DNA of 64,000 bases from Caulobacter mirabilis (GCF_002749615.1 NZ_CP024201.1:1054001-1118000); one strand, 5' to 3'. Counted from the first letter of the stretch, positions 34,452-42,911 are shown. Numbers and translations: made by a program. The notes: a model not told the origin generated them from the sequence alone.

Positions 34452-35477
34452 GTGACCAGAACGACCCGCCGCTGGGTGCTCGCGCGCCATGTCGAGGGCG
34501 CGCCGGCGCCGGAGGACTTCGCGCTGGAGACGCGGCCCCATCCCGAGCTCCAGGACGGCAAGTTCATCGCCAAGGTGATCCTCAGCTCGGTCGACCCCGG
34601 CATGCGCTCGCGCCTGTCCGGCGGCGACAGCTACGCCGGGGCGATGAAGATCGGCGAGGGCGTCGACGGCTTCTGCGTCGCCCAGGTGATCGAGAGCGCC
34701 AACCCGAACTACGCCGTCGGCGACCTGATCGCGGCGGGCGGCGGCTGGCGTGAGCATTTCGTGTCCGACGGCCGGGGCTACATCCAGAAGATCACCGACC
34801 GCCGCGTGCCGCTGGGCTGCTGGATCGGCGTGCTGGGCATCCCCGGCATGACCGCCTGGTTCGGCCTCCACCGCGTGGCGCAGGCCAAGGCGGGCGAGAC
34901 CCTGCTGGTCACTTCGGCCGCCGGGCCGGTCGGGGCCACGGCCGGGCAGATCGGCCGGAAGCTGGGCATGCGCGTTGTCGGGATCGCCGGCGGTCCGCTG
35001 AAGTGCGCCTGGCTGAAGGACATCGCCGGCTTCGACGCAGTGATCGACTACAAGGCCGAGCCGGACCTGGCCGCGGCCGTCCGCCGGGTCTGTCCCGAGG
35101 GCGTCGACGTCCTGTTCGACAACGTCGGCAATGAAATGGTCGACCGCATCCTGCCGCTGATGAAGCTGCGCGGAAGGGTCGTCGTGTCGGGCCAGGTCGC
35201 CGACTACAACCTCCCCGTCGCGCAGCGCCCGGGCCTGAAGCACACCGACGTCTTCATCACCCATCGCGTGCGCATGGAGGGGCTGGTGGTGTTCGACGAC
35301 CTGCGCCAGTTCCACGCCGCCCAGGCTCAGATGGCCGACTGGATCGCCGACGGCGCGCTGCAGTTCGCCATCGAGGAGTTCGACGGATTGGAAACCGCGC
35401 CGGAGGCCTTCTGCGGCCTGTTCCGGGGCGAGAACTTCGGCCGCCGCCTCGTGCGCCTCGCCCCGGACCCGCAATGA
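34452..35477 (+). CDS. NADP-dependent MDR oxidoreductase (prostaglandin/leukotriene reductase-like)
   Basis: A 341-residue medium-chain reductase: RRWVLARHVEGAPAPEDFAL at the start, VDPGMRSRLSGGDSYAGAMK, GIPGMTAWFGLHRVAQAKAG and NADP-binding SAAGPVGATAGQIGRKLGMR. This order is typical of the zinc-free double-bond reductase branch (2-alkenal or 15-oxoprostaglandin reductase type). GTG at 34452 follows CGGGAGGAACC. Its stop overlaps the next start (ATGA), so it heads a tightly coupled five-gene acyl-CoA operon (34452-39054). Confidence 0.93.
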   Translation: MTRTTRRWVLARHVEGAPAPEDFALETRPHPELQDGKFIAKVILSSVDPGMRSRLSGGDSYAGAMKIGEGVDGFCVAQVIESANPNYAVGDLIAAGGGWREHFVSDGRGYIQKITDRRVPLGCWIGVLGIPGMTAWFGLHRVAQAKAGETLLVTSAAGPVGATAGQIGRKLGMRVVGIAGGPLKCAWLKDIAGFDAVIDYKAEPDLAAAVRRVCPEGVDVLFDNVGNEMVDRILPLMKLRGRVVVSGQVADYNLPVAQRPGLKHTDVFITHRVRMEGLVVFDDLRQFHAAQAQMADWIADGALQFAIEEFDGLETAPEAFCGLFRGENFGRRLVRLAPDPQ

Positions 35478-36268
35478 CCCGCTTCGACCGCTACAGCCGC
35501 TTCACCTTCCGGCGTGAGGGCCGGATCCTGACCGTCGCCTTCAGCGGCAACGCCGTGAACGCCGTCGACGCGGTCATGCACGACGAGCTGGCCGACCTGT
35601 TCGTCGACCTGCAGCGCGATCCGGACAGCGACCTGATTGTCCTGACCGGTGAGCACAGGGCGTTCTGCGCCGGCGGCGATTTCGACTGGTTCGACCGCCA
35701 GATCAGCGACCCGCGAACCTTCCGAGACATCGCTTACGACGCCAAGCGGATCGTCTCGACCCTGCTGGACCTTGAGAAGCCGATCATCGCCCGGCTGAAT
35801 GGAGCGGCGGCGGGACTGGGGGCGACCATCGCCCTGCTGTGCGACGTCATCGTCGCCGACGAGACGGCCAGGATCGGCGATCCGCATGTGAAGGTCGGGC
35901 TGGTCGCGGGAGACGGCGGGGCGATCATCTGGCCGCAGCTGATCGGCTTCGCCCGCGCCAAGGAGCTGCTGATGACCGGCGACCTGCTGACCGCCCGGGA
36001 GGCGGTGGCGATGGGCCTGATCAACCACGCCGTCCCCGCGGGCGATCTCGACGCCAAGGTGGCCGAGATCGCGGGCAAGATTCTGGGCAACCCGCGCTGG
36101 GCGGTGCGCTGGACCAAGACCACGGCCAACATCGCCCTGAAGCAGCTGATGGTCAGCATGACGGACGCCGCCGTGGCCTATGAGGCGATGAGCAACATGA
36201 CCGCCGACCGCAAGGAGGCCGTCGACGCCTTTCGCGAGCGCCGCGCGCCGAAGCTGACGGGAGAGTAG
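35474..36268 (+). CDS. Crotonase-family protein with altered active site
   Basis: A 264-residue crotonase. The oxyanion segments are HRAFCAGGDFDWF and LNGAAAGLGATIALLCDVIV; the second catalytic region reads ARIGDPHVKVGLVAGDGGAI. The Glu that classic enoyl-CoA hydratases carry after the second oxyanion Gly is not present (GLGATIAL), and the later Glu position is Asp/His. It therefore probably does not perform simple water addition by the standard Glu pair; isomerase, hydrolase or another activity are possible. Second gene of the operon, overlapping the reductase by four bases. Confidence 0.9.
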   Translation: MTRFDRYSRFTFRREGRILTVAFSGNAVNAVDAVMHDELADLFVDLQRDPDSDLIVLTGEHRAFCAGGDFDWFDRQISDPRTFRDIAYDAKRIVSTLLDLEKPIIARLNGAAAGLGATIALLCDVIVADETARIGDPHVKVGLVAGDGGAIIWPQLIGFARAKELLMTGDLLTAREAVAMGLINHAVPAGDLDAKVAEIAGKILGNPRWAVRWTKTTANIALKQLMVSMTDAAVAYEAMSNMTADRKEAVDAFRERRAPKLTGE

Positions 36269-36269
36269 G

Positions 36270-36728
36270 GTGGCTGTTTCCTTGAGGCCCGCGCGGGCGG
36301 AAGAGGCGCCGGCGCTCAGTGCGCTCTGCCTGAGATCGAAGGGTCATTGGGGCTACGACGAGGTCTTCCTCGAAGCCTGTCGCGAGGAGCTGACCCTGTC
36401 GTTGGATGAACTTGACAGCGTCGTCGTCGCCGAGGACGGCGTTGAGGTCGTCGGCTTGGCGCAGGTCCTGTTCGAGGATGGAGACGCCGTGCTGGAGAAG
36501 CTGTTCGTCGATCCATCGGCGATCGGGTGCGGCGTTGGGCGGCGGTTGTTTGACTGGGCGGTCGAGGTCGCCCGGTCCGGGGCGGCGACCCGCATGGTGA
36601 TCGACGCCGACCCCGACGCGGCTCCGATCTATCGCGCGATGGGCGCGATCGACGCGGGCGGGGTTCCTTCGGCTTCAATCCCGGGACGAGTGCTGCCGCG
36701 GCTCGTTTTTGTCCTGCGAGAAGGCTGA
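36270..36728 (+). CDS. GNAT-family N-acetyltransferase
   Basis: A 152-residue single GNAT domain. The acetyl-CoA-binding loop is EKLFVDPSAIGCGVGRRLFD (V-x-P-x4-G-x-G-x-x-L), with the preceding strands EVVGLAQVLFEDGDAVLEKL. The substrate is unknown. The start is GTG, one base after the crotonase stop, and its stop overlaps the following acyl-CoA dehydrogenase ATG (TGATG). An acetyltransferase inside an acyl-CoA operon may act on a pathway intermediate or be a passenger. Confidence 0.9.
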   Translation: MAVSLRPARAEEAPALSALCLRSKGHWGYDEVFLEACREELTLSLDELDSVVVAEDGVEVVGLAQVLFEDGDAVLEKLFVDPSAIGCGVGRRLFDWAVEVARSGAATRMVIDADPDAAPIYRAMGAIDAGGVPSASIPGRVLPRLVFVLREG

Positions 36729-37897
36729 TGATCCGTCTTCCCGAACCCGAACCCGACCACGTCACGGCTCTGCGCGCGCAGCTGCAGCGGTTCGTCACCG
36801 AGAAGGCGCCGCGGGAGAAGCGCCGCGAATGGGACCGGACCCACGCCTTTCCGCGCGATCTGTTCCGCGAACTGGCCGGCCTGGGCCTCTGCGGCCTGAC
36901 CGTGCCGGAAGAGTATGGCGGCAGCGGCCCGGACATCCTGGCCGCCGTCGCCGCCATCGAGGAGCTGTGCCGGGCCGGGTCGTTTTTGGCCGGCCCATTC
37001 ATCCAGTGCGCCTTCTACGGCGGCATGAACATCCTGGAGAACGGTTCGGCCGAACAGAAAGCCGAGCTTCTCCCGCGCCTCGCCAAGGGCGAGCTGATCT
37101 TCGCCTACGGCCTGTCGGAGCCTGACGTCGGCGGCGACCTGTCGGCGGTGACGACCCGGGCCCGCCGCGAGGGGGACGAGGTGGTGGTCACCGGCGCCAA
37201 GCGCTGGTGCACCGGGGCCGACTTCGCCGACTACATCTATTGCCTGGTCCGCTCCGATCCCGACGCTCCGGCGCGGCAGGGTCTGAGCTTCGTGCTGATC
37301 CCGACCAAGGCGCCGGGCGTGGTCATCACCCCGATCGACCATGTGAACCTGCGCTACACCCTGTCGTCCGACGTCCACTTCGACGAGGTCCGGTTGCCGG
37401 CCTCGGCCATCGTCGGCGGCCCGGACCGTTGGAACCAGGGCTGGAAGATGCTGGCCGGCCGTGCGCTGGACATCGAGAAGCTGGAAATCAGCGCCTGCGC
37501 CTTCGGCCTGGCCCAGGCGGCGCTCGACGAGGCCTGGCAGTACGCCCAGGACCGCGTCCAGTTCGGCAAGCCGATCGCCGCCCACCAGGCCGTCCGCCAC
37601 GCCCTGGTCGACGCCCGCACCAAGCTCGAAGCCTGCCGCTTGATGCTGTGGAACGCCGCCCGGCTGGCCGACGCGGGCGAGCCCTGCGCCGTCGAGACCA
37701 GCATGGCCAAGCTGTTCATCGGCGAGGCCGGGGTGGAGATCGCCCTGGCCTGCCAGCGGGTCATGGGCGCCTACGCCCTGTCGGCCGACTACGACATCGA
37801 GCGCAACGTCCGCGACCTGCTCGGCATGCCCATCGTCGGCGGCTCGTCGAACATGCAGCGCAACAATCTCGCCGCCCTCTGGAGACTGCCCGGATGA
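36728..37897 (+). CDS. Acyl-CoA dehydrogenase with an Asp at the catalytic-base position
   Basis: A 389-residue acyl-CoA dehydrogenase: GLCGLTVPEEYGGSGPDILA, FAYGLSEPDVGGDLSAVTTR, KRWCTGADFADYIYCLVR, and C-terminal GMPIVGGSSNMQRNNLAALW. By alignment to the medium-chain enzyme motif TEYPVEKLMRD, this protein has ADYDIERNVRD: the catalytic Glu is replaced by Asp. Several acyl-CoA dehydrogenases use a Glu elsewhere, so activity is not excluded. Overlaps both neighbours, so co-translated. Confidence 0.92.
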   Translation: MIRLPEPEPDHVTALRAQLQRFVTEKAPREKRREWDRTHAFPRDLFRELAGLGLCGLTVPEEYGGSGPDILAAVAAIEELCRAGSFLAGPFIQCAFYGGMNILENGSAEQKAELLPRLAKGELIFAYGLSEPDVGGDLSAVTTRARREGDEVVVTGAKRWCTGADFADYIYCLVRSDPDAPARQGLSFVLIPTKAPGVVITPIDHVNLRYTLSSDVHFDEVRLPASAIVGGPDRWNQGWKMLAGRALDIEKLEISACAFGLAQAALDEAWQYAQDRVQFGKPIAAHQAVRHALVDARTKLEACRLMLWNAARLADAGEPCAVETSMAKLFIGEAGVEIALACQRVMGAYALSADYDIERNVRDLLGMPIVGGSSNMQRNNLAALWRLPG

Positions 37898-39054
37898 CGA
37901 CCTTCAACCCCCTCGACGCCGTCCAGTCCCTGATCGAGGAAGTCGCCCGCCGCGGCAACGAGATCGAGGCCGCCCGCCGCTTGCCGCCCGACCTGGCGGG
38001 GAAGATGGCCTCCGCCGGCCTGTTCCGGATGCTGCTGCCCAAGACCATGGCCGGTCACGAGACGCCGCCGACCGAGCTGGCGCTGGCGATCGAGACCATG
38101 GCCCAGGGCGACGCCTCCACCGGCTGGTGCCTGATGATCGGCGCCACCACGGCCTTTATGGCCGCCCGCATGGAGCTCGACGCCGCCCGCGAGGTGTTCG
38201 GCGCGCCCAAGACCATCGCCGCAGGCGTCTTCGCCCCGATGGGCAAGGCGACGGACGACGGCGATCATTGGAAGGTCTCCGGCCGCTGGCAGTGGGGCAG
38301 CGGCGCCCAGAACGCCGACTGGATCGCCGGCGGGGCCGTGCTGACGGGACCGGACGGCAAGCCGCAGCTCGACGCCGACGGCCAGCCGCGCCACCGGATG
38401 ATGATCTTCAAGGCCTCCGAGGTGGAGCTGATCGACACCTGGCGCACCAGCGGCCTGTGCGGCACCGGCAGCCTGGACTTCGCCGTGAAGGAGGTCCGGG
38501 TGCCCAAGGCGAGGTCGGTCGCCCTGCACGAGGATGCGCCCACTCTGAAGGGACCGCTCTACAAGTTCCCGGCCTTCGGCATGCTGGCCCTGGGCGTGGC
38601 GGCGGTGGCGCTGGGCAACGCCCGCGGGGCGCTGATGATCGCCGGCGGCATGGCCCAGCAGAAAAAGCAGCAGGGCTCGCAGCGCACTCTGGCCGAGCGC
38701 AACACGACCCAGACCGACTTCGCCCGCCAGGTCGCGGCCCTGTCGGCGGCCCGGGCCCATTACTTCGAATGTATCGGCGTGCTCTGGGCGGCCTTGGAAG
38801 CGGGGCAGGATCCGACGCTGGAGCAGCGCAACCGCCTGCGCCTGGCCTGCGCCCATGCGGCTCACGTCTCGGCCGATGTCGCCCGCTTCGCCTACGACAT
38901 GATGGGCGGCGGCGCGGTCTTCCTCGAGAACCCGCTGCAGCGGCGGTTCCGCGACGCCCATGTGATCACCCACCACGCGATGGTCGCCCCAAGCATCTTC
39001 GAGCTGACCGGCCGCATCCTGCTGGGCCAGCCCACGCGCGACGCGCTGCTGTAA
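37894..39054 (+). CDS. Acyl-CoA dehydrogenase-fold flavin monooxygenase-like protein (HpaB/DszC/HsaA-type)
   Basis: A 386-residue protein with the acyl-CoA dehydrogenase fold but with the C-terminal domain of flavin-dependent monooxygenases: DVARFAYDMMGGGAVFLENP, LQRRFRDAHVITHHAMVAPS. It has the N-terminal LFRMLLPKTMAGHETPPTEL and the flavin region STGWCLMIGATTAFMAARME, KVSGRWQWGSGAQNADWIAG. Such proteins use reduced flavin from a separate reductase and O2 to hydroxylate aromatics, heterocycles or sterol rings; some are acyl-CoA dehydrogenases. The start ATG overlaps the upstream stop, making it the last gene of the operon. Confidence 0.85.
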   Translation: MTTFNPLDAVQSLIEEVARRGNEIEAARRLPPDLAGKMASAGLFRMLLPKTMAGHETPPTELALAIETMAQGDASTGWCLMIGATTAFMAARMELDAAREVFGAPKTIAAGVFAPMGKATDDGDHWKVSGRWQWGSGAQNADWIAGGAVLTGPDGKPQLDADGQPRHRMMIFKASEVELIDTWRTSGLCGTGSLDFAVKEVRVPKARSVALHEDAPTLKGPLYKFPAFGMLALGVAAVALGNARGALMIAGGMAQQKKQQGSQRTLAERNTTQTDFARQVAALSAARAHYFECIGVLWAALEAGQDPTLEQRNRLRLACAHAAHVSADVARFAYDMMGGGAVFLENPLQRRFRDAHVITHHAMVAPSIFELTGRILLGQPTRDALL

Positions 39055-39179
39055 CCGCCTCTGCAACCGTTAACCGAGGCCCGGCGTTTTCCCGTCGGCG
39101 CCGGGTGTGGGCGCTTCACGGAGCGGCGGACGGCTCAGACCTTTCGCTGCTCGGCCTCGTGGATACGGAGCGAACACCA

Positions 39180-39944
39180 ATGAAGACCAAGATCATCGCC
39201 GCGGCGACCGTGGGCGTGATGCTGCTCAGCACCGGCGCGGCCGTGGCCCAGGGCTATCCGCCGAGCTGGGACCAGTATCGCGCCCAGCAGGACCAGTACC
39301 AACGTCAGCGTGACTCCTATCAGGACCGTCGCGACGACTATGACGCCCAGCGGCGCGCCTACGAGGATCGCCGGGCGCAATGGATGCGTGACCAGGCCGA
39401 CTATGATCGCCGCTACGGCCGCGGGGCGTATGTGCGTCAGTACGGCGACTGGCGCTACGACGATCCCTACTATCAGAACGACCGCTACGACGACCGCTAC
39501 AGCAACAACGACTACTACAACAACGACTACTACGGGCAGTACCGCAACAGCCCCTGCGAGCGGAACAAGAACGACCGCACCGCGGTCGGGGCGGTGATCG
39601 GGGCCCTGGCCGGCGCCGCGCTGGGCTCCAACGCCGCGGCGCGCAACGCCAAGAGCGAGGGGGCGGTGCTTGGCGCCCTGGTCGGCGGCGGACTGGGCGG
39701 CACCATAGGTCGCAGCTCGGCCAAGTGCGACAATGACGGCTATTGGTACAGCCGCGATCAGACGCTTTCCTACCGGGAGTCGGGTTACGGGTACGGCGAG
39801 CGCAGCGGGCGGTACGGCTACGACGACTACCGTCGTCGCGGCTGCCGATTGGCCCAGGCGCCGACCAACGCCTATGGCCAGGCCGAGTATCGTTATGTCC
39901 GCGTCTGTCCTGACAGCCGCGGCCGGTATCGCATCACCGAGTAG
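39180..39944 (+). CDS. Secreted Tyr/Asp/Arg-rich protein with glycine-zipper domain
   Basis: A 254-residue protein with signal peptide KIIAAATVGVMLLSTGAAVA. Residues 24-115 are a low-complexity Tyr/Gln/Asp/Arg region (YQRQRDSYQDRRDDYDAQRR, then YNNDYYNNDYYGQY). A glycine-zipper segment follows, with VGAVIGALAGAALGSNAAAR and GAVLGALVGGGLGGTIG flanked by Cys. The C-terminus is again Tyr/Arg-rich. Glycine-zipper proteins are often outer-membrane associated or stress-related. A TTAACC half-site lies upstream (39069-39074). Its own terminator follows. Confidence 0.82.
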   Translation: MKTKIIAAATVGVMLLSTGAAVAQGYPPSWDQYRAQQDQYQRQRDSYQDRRDDYDAQRRAYEDRRAQWMRDQADYDRRYGRGAYVRQYGDWRYDDPYYQNDRYDDRYSNNDYYNNDYYGQYRNSPCERNKNDRTAVGAVIGALAGAALGSNAAARNAKSEGAVLGALVGGGLGGTIGRSSAKCDNDGYWYSRDQTLSYRESGYGYGERSGRYGYDDYRRRGCRLAQAPTNAYGQAEYRYVRVCPDSRGRYRITE

Positions 39945-39957
39945 AATCCTCTCCACT

Positions 39958-39999
39958 GCCATTCCGGCCCGGCCGCAGCCGGCCGGAATGGCCTTTTCT
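39958..39999. terminator. Bidirectional terminator between convergent genes
   Basis: GCCATTCCGGCC pairs with GGCCGGAATGGC over 12 bp, followed by CTTTTCTC. It lies between the stop of the glycine-zipper gene and the stop of the adenine deaminase gene. Confidence 0.85.
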
Positions 40000-41015
40000 C
40001 ATTGCGCCGCGAGGTAGGCGTCGACCGCCGCGATGTGGCGGGCCTTGTCCGCCGCCGGCAGGAAAGATCCCGAGAAGCTGTTCTTCGCCAGGGTGGCCAG
40101 GTCGTCGCGGGTCAGGCCGACGGCTTCCGCCGTGCGAATGTAGTTGTCGCCGACGTAGCCGCCGAAATAGGCCGGGTCGTCGCTGTTGCAGGTCGCCTTC
40201 AGACCCAGGTCCAGCATCCGCTTCATCGGATGCTCCTTCAGATCCTTCACCACGCACAGGCTCAGGTTCGACAGCGGGCAGACGGTCAGGGTGATCCCCA
40301 TATCCACCAGCCGCCGGGTGAGGGCCTGGTCCTCCAGCGCCCGGTTGCCGTGGTCGATGCGGTCGACGCCCAGGATGTCCAGCGCCTCGTAGACATAGGC
40401 CGGCGGGCCTTCCTCTCCGGCGTGGGCGTTGATCAGCAGGCCGCGCTCCCGGCTGGCCTTCATGACATTGGCGAACTTCGACGGCGGGTGGCCGACCTCG
40501 CCGCTGTCCAGGCCCACCCCGACGAAACGGTCGAGATAGGGTTCGGCCTGACGCAGCGTCTCGAACGCCGCCTCTTCCGACAGGTGGCGCAGGTAGCTCA
40601 TGATCAGGCGGCTGGTGATCCCGAGTTCGTCCTCGGCCTGCTTCATCCCGGCCAGGATGCCGTCGGCGGCGACCGAGAAGGGTAGGCCGCGGTCGGTGTG
40701 GGTCTGGGGATCGTAGAAGATCTCGGCGTGCACTCCGCCATCGGCCTTCAGCCGGCGGAAGTAGGCGATGGTCAGATCCTGGAAATCCTCCTCGGTCTGC
40801 AGCACGCCGGCGCCCTGGTAGTAGATGTCCAGGAAGTCCTGCAGGTTGGAGAAGGCGTAGGCCGCGCGGATCTCCTCCACCGACTGGAACGGCAGGTCGA
40901 TCCGGTTGCGCTGGGCCAGGGCGAACATCAGCTCCGGCTCGAGGCTGCCCTCGATATGCAGGTGGAGTTCGGCCTTGGGCAGGCCCCGAATGAAGGCGTC
41001 GAGCGTATCGGTCAT
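39999..41015 (-). CDS. Adenine deaminase (adenosine-deaminase-like, type 2)
   Basis: A 338-residue metal-dependent amidohydrolase. Zn ligands: PKAELHLHIEG at the start and NAHAGEEGPPAYVYEALDIL; catalytic HAGEE and IDHG; later CPLSNLSLCVV and NSDDPAYFGGYVGDNY. The SDDPAYFGG motif, the YDPQTHTDRGLPFSV stretch and the size fit bacterial adenine deaminases (Pseudomonas PA0148-like and yeast Aah1-like) more than adenosine deaminases. It would convert adenine to hypoxanthine and ammonia. It lies next to a uracil catabolism cluster, transcribed away from it. Confidence 0.9.
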   Translation of the reverse strand: MTDTLDAFIRGLPKAELHLHIEGSLEPELMFALAQRNRIDLPFQSVEEIRAAYAFSNLQDFLDIYYQGAGVLQTEEDFQDLTIAYFRRLKADGGVHAEIFYDPQTHTDRGLPFSVAADGILAGMKQAEDELGITSRLIMSYLRHLSEEAAFETLRQAEPYLDRFVGVGLDSGEVGHPPSKFANVMKASRERGLLINAHAGEEGPPAYVYEALDILGVDRIDHGNRALEDQALTRRLVDMGITLTVCPLSNLSLCVVKDLKEHPMKRMLDLGLKATCNSDDPAYFGGYVGDNYIRTAEAVGLTRDDLATLAKNSFSGSFLPAADKARHIAAVDAYLAAQ

Positions 41016-41228
41016 GAGGCTATGTCGACGCCGCTCCGTCCTCCGGTCAATACCTGGGTCATCTCGGGTTGTTCCCGGATCAACAGATTTCCGTGTTCCG
41101 GTTTCTAATCGCTATGCGCTCGAGATTCGGGGGCGTAGGGTCGGGGCATCGTCGACGAGTGCCGAAGGACGTCGGCGACTGAGAGACGTTACGTGCTCCC
41201 GTCCCAGAACAGGATCTGGAGCGTCATC

Positions 41229-41423
41229 ATGAGAACCTTTTCGTTCTACATCCACGACAGACGCTACAGCGTCCCGACGCTGCAGCTGGTCACCGTCCGC
41301 GACGAGGATCGCGCCCGCGAACTCGCCCGCCAGCGGCTCGAGGAGACCGAGGAGCACCTCGCCGTCGAGGTGACCGAGGGGGCCGTCGAACTCTTCCGCG
41401 TCAGCCGCGAGGCCGCCCTCTAG
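41229..41423 (+). CDS. Small conserved-looking hypothetical protein
   Basis: A 64-residue protein: FSFYIHDRRYSVPTLQLVTV, RDEDRARELARQRLEETEEH, VEVTEGAVELFRVSREAAL. The pattern (strand, long helix, strand) looks like a single small alpha/beta unit; I do not recognise the family. The ATG at 41229 is followed by codon usage typical of neighbouring genes. The upstream region (41016-41228) contains no other gene that I can see. Confidence 0.65.
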   Translation: MRTFSFYIHDRRYSVPTLQLVTVRDEDRARELARQRLEETEEHLAVEVTEGAVELFRVSREAAL

Positions 41424-41470
41424 GGCCCTCTTGTCAGCGTCGAAAATCGAGCGCACGATCCCCGCTCAAA

Positions 41471-41506
41471 GGCTCCTCGCCGGCGAAACCCGGCGCGGGG
41501 CCTTTT
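41471..41506 (+). terminator. Possible intrinsic terminator between the small gene and the URC genes
   Basis: GGCTCCTCGCCGG pairs, with two mismatches, with CCGGCGCGGGGCC across a CGAAAC loop, followed by TTTT. It lies 36 bases before the GTP cyclohydrolase-like ATG. Confidence 0.55.
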
Positions 41507-41541
41507 CCATTTGGAGGCGCCCGAAGAGCGCACAGGGAAGA

Positions 41542-42798
41542 ATGCCGACCAACAAGCAAGGCCATATCCGCCTGACCTCGCACCCGCAGGCAGGCGCCGC
41601 GATCCGTTTCCCCCTGCATTGGGGCGCGCCGACCGCCCGCGAGCGCGGCCCAGTGGTCGCCACCGCCAACGCCGGCCCCGACCGCAACGCCATCGGCGCC
41701 CACGGCGGCGCCTATTCCATCTACCGCTCGCTGGCCATCGCCTCGGGCGCGCTGAACCCGCTGGTCCGGCCGGACCTGACCGACACCGCGCCGGTGGTCG
41801 AGGTCGGCCCGTTCGAGCAGTGGGGCGATCCGCACAGGATCGTCTCGCTGGACCCTTGGGGCCACCGCGTCCAGCTGGACTTCGCCCAGGAGATCGCCGA
41901 AGGCGCCGACATCCGGCCGACCATCGCCATCACCAAGGCCCGCCTGACCCTGCCCGAGATCGGCCAGGCCATCGACGCCGGCCGGCTGAAGATCGACGGG
42001 ACGGTGATCCATGAGAGCCGCGACGTGGCGGTGACCAAGGCGGCGATCGACCCGGTCTGGCATCTGCCGGGCGTGGCCGAGCGTTTCGGCGTCGACGAGA
42101 CCCAGCTGCGCCGGACCCTGTTCGAACAGACCGGCGGCATGTACCCCGAACTGGTCACCCGGCCGGATCTGAAGGTCTTCCTGCCGCCGATCGGGGGCAT
42201 CACCCTCTACATCTTCGGCGACCCGGCCGCGATCGCCGACCCCAACCGCCGTCTGACCTGCCGCGTCCATGACGAGTGCAATGGCAGTGACGTGTTCGGC
42301 TCGGACATCTGCACCTGTCGGCCCTACCTGACGCATGGCATCGAGGAATGCATCGCCGAGGCCCAGGCCGGCGGCGCGGGCCTGATCGTCTACAACCGCA
42401 AGGAAGGCCGGGCCCTGGGCGAGGTGACCAAGTTCCTGGTCTACAACGCCCGCAAGCGGCAGCCCGGCGGCGACCAGGCGGCGACCTATTTCGAGCGCAC
42501 CGAATGCGTCGCCGGGGTTCAGGACGCCCGCTTCCAGCAGCTGATGCCGGACGTTCTGCACTGGCTGGGCATCAAGCGGATCGACCGCTTCGTCTCGATG
42601 TCCAACATGAAGCACGACGCCCTGGTTGAGGGCGGCATCCAGATCGGCGAGCGCGTGCCGATCCCGGCCTATCTGATCCCCGACGACGCCTCGGTCGAGA
42701 TGGAGGCCAAGAAGGCCGCCGGCTACTACACGCCCGAAGGCGCGCCGACGGAAGAAGACCTGAAGAAGACCGTGGGGCGCGATCTTGGCGAGTTCTGA
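41542..42798 (+). CDS. GTP cyclohydrolase II-like protein of uracil catabolism (URC1 type)
   Basis: A 418-residue protein. The zinc site of GTP cyclohydrolase II is present as CRVHDECNGSDVFGSDICTC (C-x10-C-x-C), with IVYNRKEGRALGEVTKFLVY as substrate loop. It is much longer than RibA and has an N-terminal domain with VVATANAGPDRNAIGAHGGA. This longer architecture is that of the URC1/Urg1 protein in the uracil degradation pathway described in Lachancea and found in many bacteria. Here it is followed by a DUF1688 gene and upp, the same set. A riboflavin role is unlikely, since no other rib genes are near. GGGAAGA precedes the ATG. Confidence 0.9.
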   Translation: MPTNKQGHIRLTSHPQAGAAIRFPLHWGAPTARERGPVVATANAGPDRNAIGAHGGAYSIYRSLAIASGALNPLVRPDLTDTAPVVEVGPFEQWGDPHRIVSLDPWGHRVQLDFAQEIAEGADIRPTIAITKARLTLPEIGQAIDAGRLKIDGTVIHESRDVAVTKAAIDPVWHLPGVAERFGVDETQLRRTLFEQTGGMYPELVTRPDLKVFLPPIGGITLYIFGDPAAIADPNRRLTCRVHDECNGSDVFGSDICTCRPYLTHGIEECIAEAQAGGAGLIVYNRKEGRALGEVTKFLVYNARKRQPGGDQAATYFERTECVAGVQDARFQQLMPDVLHWLGIKRIDRFVSMSNMKHDALVEGGIQIGERVPIPAYLIPDDASVEMEAKKAAGYYTPEGAPTEEDLKKTVGRDLGEF

Positions 42799-42805
42799 GG
42801 ACGCC

Positions 42806-42888
42806 GGGGACATGTTCCGGCGCAGCCGGTACGTGTCCCCGAGACGGCTGCTTTCACGGGGATACGTACGCTTCGCGAACATCTCCCC
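42806..42888. repeat. BIME-like repeat, family C, copy 5 (within the URC operon)
   Basis: GGGGACATGTTCC-GGCGCAGCC-GGTACGTGTCCCC, a 16-base spacer, then GGGGATACGTACG-CTTC-GCGAACATCTCCCC. This is the most diverged copy; its left unit has compensating changes that keep the hairpin. It fills most of the 113-base gap between the first two URC genes. Confidence 0.82.
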
Positions 42889-42911
42889 TCAGGGAGCGAA
42901 GGCTGCTCGCC

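Noticed and set aside
41542-42798. Riboflavin-biosynthesis GTP cyclohydrolase II (ribA)
   Set aside because: The protein is about twice the usual RibA length, has no rib neighbours, and is followed by DUF1688 and upp.
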